A stretch of DNA of 64,000 nucleotides from Papio anubis (taxonomy: Eukaryota > Chordata > Mammalia > Primates > Cercopithecidae), in the NCBI RefSeq assembly GCF_008728515.1, contig NC_044986.1:63353159-63417158 (forward strand), read 5' to 3'. The position numbers and the translations under genes were made by a program. A model generated the notes under the pieces. It saw only the letters and a list, made by a program, of their open reading frames with translations. It was not told where the DNA came from and searched no databases. Shown piece by piece: positions 25,094 to 36,635 of the stretch (position 1 is its first letter; the number at the start of each line of letters is the position of its first letter).

Positions 25094-25294
25094 GTTCATG
25101 TACTCTGAAAGCAGATCCTGAAGAGCCTGGCGAATGGCGTTGCATTCTGCAATAATCCGCTCCCGGTGGAAGTCCCTCGTGCATGAAGAATCTGCCAGGA
25201 GAGCAGCCCCACTGATAATGGCTTCGAGTCGTTTCTCTAGTGATGGTCTTATTTCCTCCTCAGTCACTGTGAGTGGATTCAGGACAATTAAATT
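25091..25294 (-). CDS. CTNNA3: Internal coding exon of alpha-T-catenin (CTNNA3), probably exon 7
   Basis: Alpha-catenins link cadherin-beta-catenin complexes to actin at cell junctions; the T form is known mainly from heart and testis. The exon is 204 bp (68 codons) and opens in frame right after an AG acceptor with N-L-I-V-L-N-P-L-T-V. It continues with EEEIRPSLEKRLEAI, SGAALLADSS and AECNAIRQALQDLLSEYMNN, and ends in frame before a GTAGGT donor. This block corresponds to the start of the middle (M) domain. In alpha-E-catenin the same stretch holds the vinculin-binding helix, including the leucines of QALQDLL. CTNNA1 and CTNNA2 are, from memory, ERFRPSLEERLE and LMADSS here, so the EEEIRPSLEK and LLADSS spellings point to CTNNA3. 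The Phe in TRDFHRER may differ from the reference residue; I could not check this. Both boundaries are phase 0, so skipping the exon would keep the reading frame. The exon number is from general knowledge of the family. Confidence 0.95.
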
Positions 25295-25318
25295 CTAAGA
25301 GAAGAAAACATTTGTATG
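25295..25318 (-). other. CTNNA3: CTNNA3 splice acceptor and polypyrimidine tract
   Basis: On the minus strand the exon is preceded by TGTTTTCTTCTCTTAG, a pyrimidine-rich tract ending in AG. The next base opens a codon in the catenin frame, which fixes the 5' exon edge. Confidence 0.93.
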
Positions 25319-25499
25319 GTTAGAACTCCATGGCATTTCACTTTTATGAAAAACAGATGTTATTTTGTTTTTGCATTTAAAATTCAGATGTGATAATGAA
25401 GAGAACTGTGTTTTTACTGCCTCGACTGGTTCACACATAATGCTATGTAGTGATTATTATTCTGATAACTAATGAAAGTGATGCAATTGTGAGCATTTG

Positions 25500-25680
25500 C
25501 TCTAGCCTCAGACAGACCTGGATTCACATCTTACCTTTTCCCCTCATGCAGATATCTTACACTTGCTGAGCCTCAACCTCTTGACCTATAAGAGCAGAAC
25601 ATTAATGTTGCCTGTGTTGTAAAACTGTTGAAAGAATGATATAAATGCTTAATACACTGACTGGAGCATATAACTGTTAT
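25500..25680 (+). repeat. MIR remnant
   Basis: CCTCAGACAGACCTGGATTC then TTGCTGAGCCTCAACCTC and GTTGTAAAACTGTTG match the order of a MIR. Lies between the CTNNA3 exon and the long L1PA. Confidence 0.65.
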
Positions 25681-25842
25681 TTACAATAGTAACTTTTACA
25701 GGCTGCACTGTTTACACAATATTTTTTTTTTCAATGTGAAATTATTTATTTATTTTTTATTTTTTATTATTATTATACTTTAAGTTCTAGGGTACATGTG
25801 CATAATGTGCAGGTTTGTTACATATGTATATTGTGCTGTGCT

Positions 25843-25878
25843 GCACCCATCAACTCGTCAGCACCCATCAACTCGTCA
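25843..25878 (-). repeat. 18-bp tandem duplication in the L1 3' UTR
   Basis: GCACCCATCAACTCGTCA occurs twice in a row in the 3' UTR of the long L1PA. Confidence 0.95.
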
Positions 25879-25984
25879 TTTACATCAGGTATAACTCCCA
25901 ATGCAATCCTCCCACTTCCCTCCCCATGATAGGCCCTATAGTGTGACATGTTCCCTTCCCGAGTCCAAGTGATCTCATTGTCTG

Positions 25985-28900
25985 CCCCACCTATGAGTGA
26001 GAACATGCGGTGTTTGGCTTTCTGTTCTTGTGATAGTTTGCTAAGAATGATGGTTTCCAGCTGCATCCATGTCCCTACAAAGGACACAAACTCATCCTTT
26101 TATGGCTGCATAGTATTCCATGGTGTATATGTGCCACATTTTCTTAATCCAATCTGTCACTGATGGACATTTGGGTTGATTCCAAGTCTTTGCTATTGTG
26201 AATAGTGCTTCAATAAACATATCGCGGTGCATGTGTCTTTAGAGCAGCATGATTTATAATCCTTTGGGTATATACCCAGTAATGGGATGCTTGGGTCATA
26301 TATACATCTAGTTCTAGATCCTTGAGGAATCGCCATACTGTTTTCCATAATGGTTGAACTAGTTTACAATCCCACCAACAGTGTAAAAGTGTTCCTATTT
26401 CTCCACATCCTCTCTCCAGCACCTGTTGTTTCCTGGACTTTGAATGATCGCTTTATTCTAACTGGTGTGTGAGATGTATTCATTGTGGTTTTGATTTACA
26501 TTTCTCTGATGACCAGTGATGATGTGAGCACTTTTTTCATGTGTCTGTTGGCTGTATGAATGCCTTCTTTGAGAAATGTCTGTTCGCTATCCTTTGCCCA
26601 CTTTTGATGGGGTTGTTTGTTTTTTCTTGTAAATTTGTTGAGTTCTTGTAGGTTCTGGATATTAGCCCTTTGTCAGATGAGTAGATTGTTCTGTCTCCCA
26701 TTCTGTAGGTTGCCCGGTTCACTTGATGGTAGTTTTTGCTAAAGTGGAAGCTCTTTTAGTTTAATGAGATCCCATTTGTCAATTTTGGCTTTGCTGCCGC
26801 TGTTTTTGGTGTTTTAGGACATGAAGTCTTGCCCATGCCTATGTCCTGAATGGTACTCACTCTAGGTTTTTCTCTAGGGTTTTATGGTATTAGGTAACAT
26901 TTAAGTCTCTAATCCATCTTCAATTAATTTTCGTGATAAGGAGTAAGGAAGGATCCAGTTTCAGCTTTCTAATACTTATGGCTAGCCAATTTTCCCAGCA
27001 CTATTTATTAAATAGGGAATCCTTTCCCCATTTCTTGTTTCTGTCAGGTTTGTCAAAGATCAGATGGCTGTAGATGTGTGTATTATTTCTGAGGACTCTG
27101 TTCTGTTCCATTGATCTATATCTCGCTCTTTGGTACCAGTACCATGCTGTTTTGGTTACTGTAGCCTTGTAGTATAGTTTGAAGTCAGGTAGCTGATGCC
27201 TCCAGCTTTGTTCTTTGACTTAGATTGTCTTGGAGATGCAGGCTCTTTTTGGTTCCATAGGAACTTTAAAGCAGTTTTTCCAATTCTGTAAAGAAAACTC
27301 ATTGGTAGCTTGATGGGATGGCATTGAATCTATATAAATAACCTGGGCAGTATGGCCATTTTCTTTCACGATATTGATTCTTCCTATCCATGAGCATGGT
27401 ATGTTCTTCCATTTGTTGTGTCCTCTTTATTTCACTGAGCAGTGGCTTGTAGTTCTCCTTGAAGAGGTCCACATCCCTTTGGCTTCAGTTGATTCCTAGG
27501 TATTTTTTATTCTTTTGAAGCAATTGTGAATGGAAGTCTATTCATGATTTGGCTCTGTTTGTCTGTTACTGGTATAAGAATGCTGTGGGATTTTTGCACA
27601 TTAATTTGTATCCTGAGTACTTGCTGAAGTTGCTATCAGCTTAAGGAGATTTTAAATGAGACAATGGAATTTTCTAAATATACAATCATGTCATCTGCAA
27701 AGAGGGACAATTTGATTCTCTTCTTTCCTAACTGAATCCCCTTGATTTCTTTCTTGCCTGATTGCCTAGCCAGAACTTCCAACACTATGTTGAATAGGAG
27801 GGTGAGAGAGGGCATCCCTGTCTTGTGCCAGCCTTTCTAAAGGAATTTTCCAGTTTTGCCCATTCAGTATGATGTTGGCTGTAGGTTTGTCAAGTAAATA
27901 GCTCTTGTATTATTTTGAGGCACGCTCCATCAATAATGTAATTTATTGAGCTGCTTTAGCAGGAAGGGCTGCTTGAATTTTGTCAAAAGTTTTCACCCAT
28001 TGAGATAATCATGTGATTCTTTGTCTGGTTCTGTTTATATGCTGGATTATGTTTATTGATTTGCTTAATGTTGAACTGTAGCCTTGCATCCCAGGGATGA
28101 AGCCCACTTGATCATGGTGGATAAGCTTTTGATGTGCTGCTGAACCTTCCGCTTACAGTATTTCTCTTATTGAGGATTTTGCATCAATGTTCAATAGGAT
28201 ATTGGTCTAAAATTCTTTTTATTTGTTGTGTCTCTGCCAGGCTTTGGTATCACTAGGATGATATTCTATGCCGAGTTAGGAGTATCCTCTCGTCCTATTG
28301 ATTGAATAGTTTCAGAAGGGAATGGTACCAGCTCCTCCCTTGTACCTCTTGGTAGAATTCGGCTGTGAATCCTTCTGGTCCTGGACTTTTTTGGTTGGTA
28401 GCTGCCACTATTGGCCTCAATTTCAGAGCCTGCTATTGGTCTATTCAGGGATTCAACTTCTTCCTGGTTTAGTCTTGGAAGAGTGTAAGTGTTCAGGAAA
28501 TTATCCATTTCTTCTCTAGGTTTTCTAGTTTTATCGGTATTAGAGGTGTTTACAGTATTCCTCTGATGGTAGTTTGTATTTCTGTGGGTTGTGGTGATAT
28601 CCCTTTTACTTCATTTTATTGCATCTTATTTGATTCTTCTCTCTCTCTTTTCTTTTATTAGTCTTACTAGCTGGCCTGTCAATTTTGTTGATCTTTCCTA
28701 AAAACCAACTCCTGGATTCATTGATTTTTGAGGGTTTTTTTGTGTCTCTATATTCTTAGTTCTGCTCTGATCTTAGCTTTTTTTATATCTTGCCTCTGCT
28801 AGCTTTTTGAATGTGTTTTGCTCTTTTGCTTCTTAGTTCTTTTTAATCAGATGTTAGAGTGTCCATTTTAGATCTTTCCCTGCTTTCTCTTGTAGGGCAT

Positions 28901-29807
28901 TTAGTGCTATAACTCTCCTCTACATACTGCTTTAAATGTGTCCCAGAGATTCTGTATGTTGTATCTTGTTCTCATTGGTTTCAAAGAACATCTTTATTTC
29001 TGCCTTCACTTGCTATGTACCCAGCAGTCATTCAGGAGCAGGCTGTTCAGTTTCCATGTAGTTGAGCCGTTTTGATTGAGTTTCAGTCCTGGAGTTCTAG
29101 TTTGATTGCACTGTGGTCTGGAGAGGACAGTTTGTTACAATTTCTGTGCTTGTACATTTCATTGAGGAGTGCTTTACTTCCAATTGTGTGGTCAATTTTG
29201 GAATAGCAATTTATGTGGTGCTGAGAAGAATGTATATTCTGTTGATTTGGGGTGAGAGTTCTATAGATGTTCATTAGGTCTGCTTGCAGAGATGAGTTCA
29301 ATTCCTGGATATCCTTTGTTAACTTTCTGTCTCGTTGATCTGCTGTCTAATGCTTATTAGTGGAGTGCTTGAAGCTCCCATTATTATTGTATGGGAGTCT
29401 AAGTCTCTTTGAAGTCTCTAAGGACTTGCTTTATGAATCTGGGTGCTCCTGTATTGGGTGCATATATATTTAGGATAGTTAGCTCTTCCCGTTGAATTGA
29501 TCCTTTACCATTATGTAATGGCCTCAAGTCTCTTTTGATCTTTGACGGTTTTAAAAGTCTGTTTTATTTGAGTAATTGCATTAAACTCCCTGTCTTTTAT
29601 GCCTCCATTTGCTTGGTAAATCTTCCTCCAACCTTTTATTTTGAGCCTATGTGTGTGTCTCTGCATGTGAGATGGGTCTCTGAATACAGCAGACTGATGG
29701 GTCTTAATTCTTTTATCCAGTTTGCCAGTCTGAAGTCTTTTAATTCAATCATTTAGTCCATTTACATTAAGGTTATTATTGTTATGTGTGAACTTTGATC
29801 CTGCCAT
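25985..29807 (-). pseudogene. L1 ORF2, broken
   Basis: ORF2 encodes endonuclease and reverse transcriptase. The ATG is at 29805-29807 and the natural end near 25985 (SLIGG-type C-terminus). Only short frames survive, such as 28266-28508 with DNFLNTYTLPRLNQEEVESL and 29083-29301 from the endonuclease region. Confidence 0.85.
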
Positions 29808-29869
29808 TATGATATTAACTGCTATTGTGCTCGCTAGTTGATGCAGTTTCTTCCTAGCCTTGATGGTCT

Positions 29870-30856
29870 TTACATTTTGGCATGTTTTTGCAATGGCTGG
29901 CACCCTAAGCTATTCCTTTCCATGTTTAGTGCTTCCTTCAGGGCCCCTTGTGGGCAGGCCTAGTGGTGACAAAATTCTAAGCATTTGTTATCTGTAAAAG
30001 GATTTTATTTCTCCTTCACTTCTATGAAACTTTGTCATTGGATAAGTGTTCAGTTTAAAAATTTCTTTTCTTTAAGAATGCTGAATATTGGCCCCACCTC
30101 TGGCTTGTAGAGTTTCTGCCGAGAGATCTGCTGTGAGCCCCCGATGGCTTCCCTTTGTGGGTAACCCCAATCTTTCTCTGGCTGCCCCCACGATTTTTTC
30201 CTTCACTTCAACTTTGGTGAATCTATAAATTATGTGTCTTGGGGTTGCTCTTTCCGTGAGGAGTATCTTGTGGCGCTTCCTCTGTATTTCCTGAATTTGA
30301 ATGCTACCCTGCCCCTACTAGGTTGGGGAAGTTCTCCTGGATGATAACCGAAGAGGTTTTAACGGTTCCATTTTCTCCCCTCACTTTGTGCACCCTAACC
30401 GATGATTTAGTTCCTTTTACATCCCACACTTTGCAGGCCTGTTCATTTCTTTTTTCTTCTTTCTTTTGTTTCTTCTTTCCTCACTTCATTTCGCTCATTT
30501 GATCCTCAATCGCGATACTCTCTTTTCTTCCAGTTGATCGGTCGTTACTGAAGTTTGTGCATTTGTCACGATTTCTGCCGCGGTTTCTTTCATCCTCTTT
30601 CATTTCGCTTTATGACCTTTCTGCATTAATTACTCTAGCCATCAATTCTTCCACTTTTTTTTCAAGATTTTAGTTTCGGCGCTTGCAGCACTTTTTAGCC
30701 CTGAGAAGTTTGATGGACTGAAGCCTTCTTTCTCTCATCTCACAAAGTTATTCTCCGCTGCTTTTTGATCCGCGACTGGGCTTTTACAGAGCGTGCCTCG
30801 CCGTGACGCCTATTTCTTTTAATTTCCAGCTTTTCTCGGCCCTGCTTTTTCCCCAT
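29870..30856 (-). pseudogene. L1 ORF1, broken
   Basis: ORF1 makes the L1 RNA-binding trimer (coiled coil, RRM, C-terminal domain). The start ATG lies at 30854-30856, after the CACAAG context, and the usual stop at 29870-29872. In between, repeated one-to-several-base losses and gains break the frame; the longest remnant near the start is 79 codons. The indel density is far above that of the copy at 59878. Confidence 0.85.
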
Positions 30857-31959
30857 CTTGTGGTTTTATCTGCCTCTGGTCTTTGATGATGATGGTGACG
30901 TGACTGATGGGGTTTTGTGTAGGTGTCCTTCTGTTTGATAGTTTTCCTCTAACAGTCAGGACCCTCAGCTGTAGGTCTGCTTGAGATTGCTTGAGGTCCA
31001 CCTTGGTGACCCTGTTTGCCTGGGTGTCAGCAGCAGAGGCTACAGAAGAGGTACTCATTGCTGAACAGCAAGTGTACCTGTCTGATTCCCTTGCTTTGAG
31101 GCTTCCTCCTCAGGGGTGTACTCCGCCTGTGAGTGGGGGGTGTCAGACTGCCCCCTAGTGGGGGATGTCTCCCAGTTAGGCTACTCAGGGGTCAGGGACC
31201 CACTTGAGCAGGCAGTCTGTCTGTTCTCAGATCTCAACCTCCGTGTTGGGAGATCCACTGCCTTCAAAGCTGTCAGACAGAGTCGCTTTGGCGCCTGCAG
31301 AGGTTTCTTGCTGCTTTTTTTTTGGTTGTTGTTGCTTAGCTGTGCCCTGTCCCCAGAGGTGGAGTCTACAGAGACTGGCAGGTTTCCTTGAGCTGCTGTG
31401 AGCTCCACTCAGTTCTCGAGCTTCCCAGCAGCTTTGTTTACCTACTTAAGCCTCACAGCAATGCATGGGCGCTCTCTCCCCAGCCTCGGCTGCTGCCTTG
31501 CAGGGAGATCAACACAGACTGCTGTGCTAGCACGAGGAAGGCCCATGGGACCCTCCTGGCCAGGTGTGATATAATCTCCTGGTGCGCCTGCTCTGCTTAA
31601 AAGCCGCAGCATTGGGGTGGAGTTACCCGATTTTCCAGGTGTTGTGTGTTCCCAGTTCCCCTGGCTAGGAAAAGGGACTCTTCCCCTTGCACTTCCCAGG
31701 TGAGGCGCATGCCCCTCGGGCCTCTGCTTTGCCTCCGCTGGTGGGGCTGCAGCAGCGCTGACCAGCACCGCATTGTCCAGCACTCCTAGTGAGATGAACC
31801 CAGTACCTCAGTTGGAAAATGCAGAAATCACTCAGTCTTCTGTGTCAGCCAAGGCTGGGAGTTGGAGACTGGAGCTGTTCCTATTCGGCCATCTTGCTCC
31901 GCCCCCCCTGTTTACACAATATTTTCATGTATCTCATCCTGATAGCACCATGAGGAAGT

Positions 31960-32095
31960 GGGCAGCAAGGTATTAATAACCACACATTTCAGCTGATGAT
32001 GAGTGAGACTGAAAGGCTGTCTTACCCAAGGTCATAGAGCAAATAAATAGTGACGTTCAGATAAGTATCCAGGTCTTTCAATACCAGATTTAATA
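31960..32095 (-). repeat. MIR-like remnant
   Basis: CTTACCCAAGGTCATAGAGC and GTATCCAGGTCTTTCAATACC follow the order of a reverse-complement MIR. Weak. Confidence 0.45.
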
Positions 32096-32850
32096 TTATT
32101 TTCATTATGTCTCACTTTAAATCATAAACTTTAGTTAACTTTAACATTAACATATCAAAGTAAATTCTGAATTTTAATTATTTAATTTAAAACATAAAAC
32201 TGCTTCTTCCTGTTGATCTATTATAACTTCCAGCTATTTCCAGCTATTAGAACTTGACATGGTATTTTCAAGGTTTCCATTAGACATATCTTTAGGTAAT
32301 AGGAGTCAAGATAATCTAAAGCCTTGTAAGAAAAGATGGAGGGTATATGCTGCTCTATGGGTCTTTTATTAAAATACTCCACGAGAGGAGTCTTTCCAAG
32401 ATTAGGCATAATGTGAAAATTGAAGAAAAAGATAGTGTAGAATAAAAGCTCTCAGAAGAACCCTTAACATGAAATGCAATCACATAATGATCTTCAGAGT
32501 GTGAAAGTCTGAGTGTGAATCTACACACAAACACACTGAAGATATAAGATCTTCCTAGTGTACAATCTTATGTATAAGATTATAGATGTGTATATGTATT
32601 TTATATAGATAGAGGTGTGTATGTATGTAAATAAGTATATGTATGTGTTTATATACAAAATCTTATACTGATCCTTGTGTTACATTACATTCTGATAAAT
32701 ATTTGGGGATTGAAAGTAGCCAGGATACAATTTTAAAAGTCACAACTGTAGAGTCAAGCTAGGAAGAGAAAATTATTATAGAAAAAGAAATAATTTTAAA
32801 ACAATTTTTTTTAAAAAATGGTACTATGTAATGTTCTCTTACTATAAAAT
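32096..32850. other. Unique AT-rich intronic sequence
   Basis: No gene recognised. TATGTA-rich low-complexity stretch at about 32580-32660. Confidence 0.5.
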
Positions 32851-32851
32851 G

Positions 32852-34140
32852 TGAGGGGACTCCAAAAAGTTCACGTAAAAAATGGAGTTAAAATATAAAA
32901 ATAAAAAATATAAATTTTATTTTTCAACGTAAGCTCCATCAAGTTCAAGAAATTTATGCAAGTGATGATACCAGCTATTTAGTCCATCTCTAAAGAATTG
33001 AAGCTTCTGGGAATTTATCTATGTCATTGCAGTCTTTTTTACATTATTAACTGAAGAAAAATAGATGCCCTTTACAATTTTTTTAAGATTAGGAAACAAA
33101 AAGGAGTCAGAAGGAGCCAAATCGGGACTGTAACATGGATGCCTAATAATTTCCCATGCAAACTCTTGCAAAATTGCCCTTGTTTAACGAGAGGAATAAG
33201 CACAAGTATTATTGTGGTGGAGAGGGACTCTCTGGTGAAGCTTTCATGGGCATTTTTCTGCTAATGCTTTGGCCAACTCTCTTAAAACACTCTTATGGTA
33301 GTTATCATTCTTTGGCCTCCCAGCAAATTAACAGACAAAATGTCTTGAGAATCCCAAACACTATTGCCATGACCTTTACTCTTGACTGGTCCAATTTTGC
33401 TTTGACTTGGATTACTTCCACCTCTTGGCAGCTATTGTTTGACTGTGCTGTGCCTTAGGGATCGTACTGGTAAAGCCATGTTCTACCTCCTTTTACATTT
33501 CGTTGGAGAAATGCTTCAGGATCTTGATATCAATTGCTTAAAAAATTTCTGCTGAAAGCTCTGCTCTTATCTGCAGCTTCTCTGGGAGCAGCATTTTTGA
33601 CACTCATCAAGTAGAAAGTTGGCTCAACTTTAATATTTTAGTCATAACTGCATAAGCTGAAGCGATTGAGATGTCTATGTTGTTGGCTATTGTTTGTGCT
33701 GTTAATAGTCCTTTTCAATTAAGACATGAACAAGATTAATTTTTTCCTCACAAATTGATGTGGATGGTCTGCCACCTTGAGCTTCATCTTTGACATCATC
33801 TCATCCCTTACTAAAATGAGTTATCCACTTGTAAACTGCTGATTTCTTTGAGGCATTGTCCTTATAAACCTTTTATAAAGCATCACTGATTTCACCATTC
33901 TTTCGCCCGATCTTCACCATATATTTAATGTTTGTTCTTGCTTCATTTTTATCAGAATTCACATTGCTGATAGAGGTTCTTCAAACTGGTGTTTTATCTT
34001 TCTTAGTGCCTCAAACTAAATCCCATTCAGACATGTTAAAACAAGTTCGTATGAGTTTATTTTGGTGGAAAAAAATGTTGAAATTCATGCATAGTTTTTT
34101 TTTAATACACATTCTTCATGAACTTTTTGAAGGCCCCTTA
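32852..34140 (-). mobile_element. Hsmar2-like mariner transposon, nearly complete
   Basis: About 1.29 kb with terminal inverted repeats: GAGGGGACTCCAAAAAGTTC at the left and the complement of AAGGGGCCTTCAAAAAGTTC at the right. A TA lies next to the right end, as expected of mariner targets. The transposase reads on the minus strand. Length and ends agree with Hsmar2, whose consensus is about 1.3 kb. Confidence 0.88.
32917..34034 (-). pseudogene. Mariner transposase, decayed
   Basis: Mariner transposases cut and paste their element with a D,D(34)D catalytic triad after a helix-turn-helix DNA-binding region. Here the HTH linker is visible as VYKDNASKKSAVYKWITHFSKG with stops nearby (about 33800-33900). 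The third catalytic block reads YSPDLAPSDSFLFPNLKK (about 33065-33130). In the second block the usual HDN-type Asp appears as Asn (HHNNT, about 33205-33220). Several stops and frame changes rule out a working enzyme. The start ATG is probably at 34032-34034 and the stop near 32917. Confidence 0.82.
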
Positions 34141-34249
34141 TAAAATGTAAAATATAAGCTAGAATATAGATCTGATATAAAATTGGTTAAATATCTTAAA
34201 AGCATGTAGGAGAATTCTTACTTTCCTGACTCTTTTCTTCCTATTTTTC

Positions 34250-34567
34250 TTTCTTTCTTTCTTTCTTTTTTTTTTTTTTTTTTCCCCCAGACAAAGTCTT
34301 GCTCTGTCACCAGGTTTGAGTGCAGTGGCGTGATCTTGGCTCACTGCAACCTCTGCCTCCCAAGTTCAAGCGATTCTCCCTGCCTCAGCCTCCCAAGTAG
34401 CTGGGACTACAGGCAAGCGTCACCACGTCCAGCTAATTTTTGTATTTTTAGTAGAGACAGGGTTTCACCATGTTTGCCAGGATGGTTGCAATCTCTTGAC
34501 CATGTGATCCACCTGCCTCAGCCTCCCGAAGCGCTGGGATTACAGGCGTGAGCCACCACACCCGGCC
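34250..34567 (-). mobile_element. AluS, minus strand
   Basis: (TTTC)n/T-run, then CAAAGTCTTGCTCTGTCACC through GTGAGCCACCACACCCGGCC. Complete. Confidence 0.93.
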
Positions 34568-34878
34568 TTTTCCTCCTGTTTTTCAATTCCTCTATTGAGT
34601 CTCTCCATTTTTCCATCTTACATGGAAAAAAAAAATTAAAAAACAACATGAAAGGAAATTAACTGTATAAAAAGCAAATTTAACATTTTCTTTACCTAGT
34701 AGATATTATTTTTGATGAAACCATAATCCCTACCATGGGCTTGGCCATCAGTTAAGGCTTCATTCATCTAAGTCTTCCCCTTTATTTCATTTGCCACTTT
34801 TACCACATCTTTCTTTGGCTCACTCATTTAGTACAGACTTTCCACTCCAATGTTTCATAACAAAAATTAAACTATTTA

Positions 34879-35174
34879 GGCCGGGCATGGTGGCTCATGC
34901 CTGTAATCCCAGCATTTTGGGAGGTTGAGGCGGGCAGATCACGAGGTCAGGAGTGCAAGACCAGCTTGGCCAACATGATGAAACCCCGTCTCTAGTAAAA
35001 ATACAAAAATTAGCTGGGAATGGTGGCGCGTTTCTGTAATCCCAGCTACTCCGGAGGCTGAGGCAGGAGAATTGCTTGAACCAGGACCCAGGAGGCAGAA
35101 GTTGCAGTAAGCTGAGATCACGCCAGTGCACTCCAGCCTAGGCTACAGAGCGAGACACTATCTCAAAAAAAAAA
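34879..35174 (+). mobile_element. Alu (S/Y), plus strand
   Basis: GGCCGGGCATGGTGGCTCATG to an A-tail. Carries a small insertion near GAACCAGGACCCAGGAGGC. Followed by (TTAAA)n at 35175-35202, probably grown from the tail. Confidence 0.93.
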
Positions 35175-35202
35175 ATTAAATTAAATTAAATTAAATTAAA
35201 CC
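35175..35202 (+). repeat. (TTAAA)n microsatellite
   Basis: Five to six TTAAA units directly after the Alu A-tail. Confidence 0.95.
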
Positions 35203-36635
35203 AATTAAAACCTTTTTGGAAATGTACCTCCAGGGTGGCATCATTAAGAAAAGACTATGCAAGCAATATAATTACTCTTTAATTGCTCTAATGCAATTAG
35301 AAGATGTGATAGAAGCAGTCAATATGTCTCCAGCATTGTGACAATAGGAAAAGCTGATTACATTTCAAATCTGTTTGTTGTAAGTACTGGAAGAAAAAAC
35401 TGCTGTGATTTTACGTGTTCTGGCTATGATTTCATGTTAGCAAATGGCCTGTATTGTAGAATTAAGTTCACTCTAGTTTCTGCTCTACAGGGTCATTCCT
35501 CAAACTATCTCAGCATTTGGAATTTTACATGCTTGACCTTTAAGATTTCTGATTCTTCAAGCTCATCTGAACTCAAATCATTGTCTGTTCTGACATCTGA
35601 TACCTATAGGCAGGGCTCTTGATTGTGCCTAAAACAATTGTCCTACTATTCCATCTTATTAAAGTTTCACTGACTTTGTCACCGAATCAATAAAAAGCCA
35701 AGAATTTTTTAAAGTAAATTGAATGTCCTGTGAAATGGCACTGGATTTGTTTAAGACCAACTGAAATAAATTTTGACCTCTTCTGATGCACCATAGCTAT
35801 GTTAAAACAGTATTTCAGTGCGTTTCATGGCATTAATCCCATGAAAGACAATCAATAGGATGTTGTTTTTTTCAGGATGCCACTCCATTGAAATAGAAAA
35901 TATTTTTCCTTTTTTAAAGTTCCACTCAAAGTTCCTTAATACTTTGATTGCTGACAGAACATTATTTTAATGTAATTAAAGAGTCCCAACTCCATATTCT
36001 TCTGTTAGATTATTTTGTTTAAAAGAGTAAGTATAGCTAGAAATTTAGAACCCAGGTCTTAGAAGCAGATAGCCTGTGTTTGAATCCTGGCCCATAGCTA
36101 TAAACAAATATATCTGTACTGATATCACCCTCTATATTTTTATCTCTTTCTGGATATCTTATAATTTATTTGATTAATAAATTTCATTCCTTATTTTTCT
36201 TCCTACCACTTCTTTTCAAAATTAAAGACTTTAAGTAACTTGCCCAGGATCACTTAGCTAATAAGTAGCGGAGGGAAGAGTCTGTCCAAATCTGTCTACT
36301 TCCAGTTCCATGCTGTAAGTACCATGCAATGCTGCTTTTGTTGTCTTATTTAATCATTACCAACCATTTTGTGGTGTATTATCATCATTAATTCATACAT
36401 GTGAAAATCGAGAGTGAGCAAGATTAAGTAAGTTATCTAATAATCCCCTTAAAAGAGAAGATGTAGGATTCAAATCCAATTTTATATAACTACCAAATCC
36501 TGAAACTTTCTACTACTCTGGGGAAACTGAGATGAAACCACCTGGCAAACTTCTTCATTCACCTGAATCTCATCATGTTTTTCCACTCATTTCTTCTCCT
36601 CCTTGTCTTCAAGGAAGACATAGTCTTTCTCTCTC
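35203..36635. other. Intronic sequence with MIR-like scraps
   Basis: Mostly unique. 36215-36330 (TAACTTGCCCAGGATCACTTAG, in pieces) resembles a reverse MIR, and 36045-36110 the other end of such an element. No exon. Confidence 0.5.

Larger units (their letters stand above)
25726..31908 (-). mobile_element. Full-length L1PA, minus strand, with 17-bp target duplication
   Basis: Complete element from the 5' C/G-rich start at 31908 (complement of GGGGGG..GCAAGATGGCC) to an A-rich 3' tail near 25726. It is bounded by TGTTTACACAATATTTT at 25709-25725 and 31909-31925. The 3' UTR has CTTTAAGTTCTAGGGTACATGTGC as read on plus in pieces, the young CCCTAGAAC type. The 5' UTR is about 31905-30857, ORF1 30856-29870 and ORF2 29807-25985. 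Both frames are broken by many small indels. It has the same orientation as CTNNA3, and its tail lies about 430 bp upstream of the exon acceptor. Confidence 0.95.

Noticed and set aside
25261..25267. GTG at 25265-25267 as a start codon for the catenin frame
   Set aside because: The conserved alpha-catenin reading continues upstream to the splice acceptor, so this is an internal Val codon of an exon.
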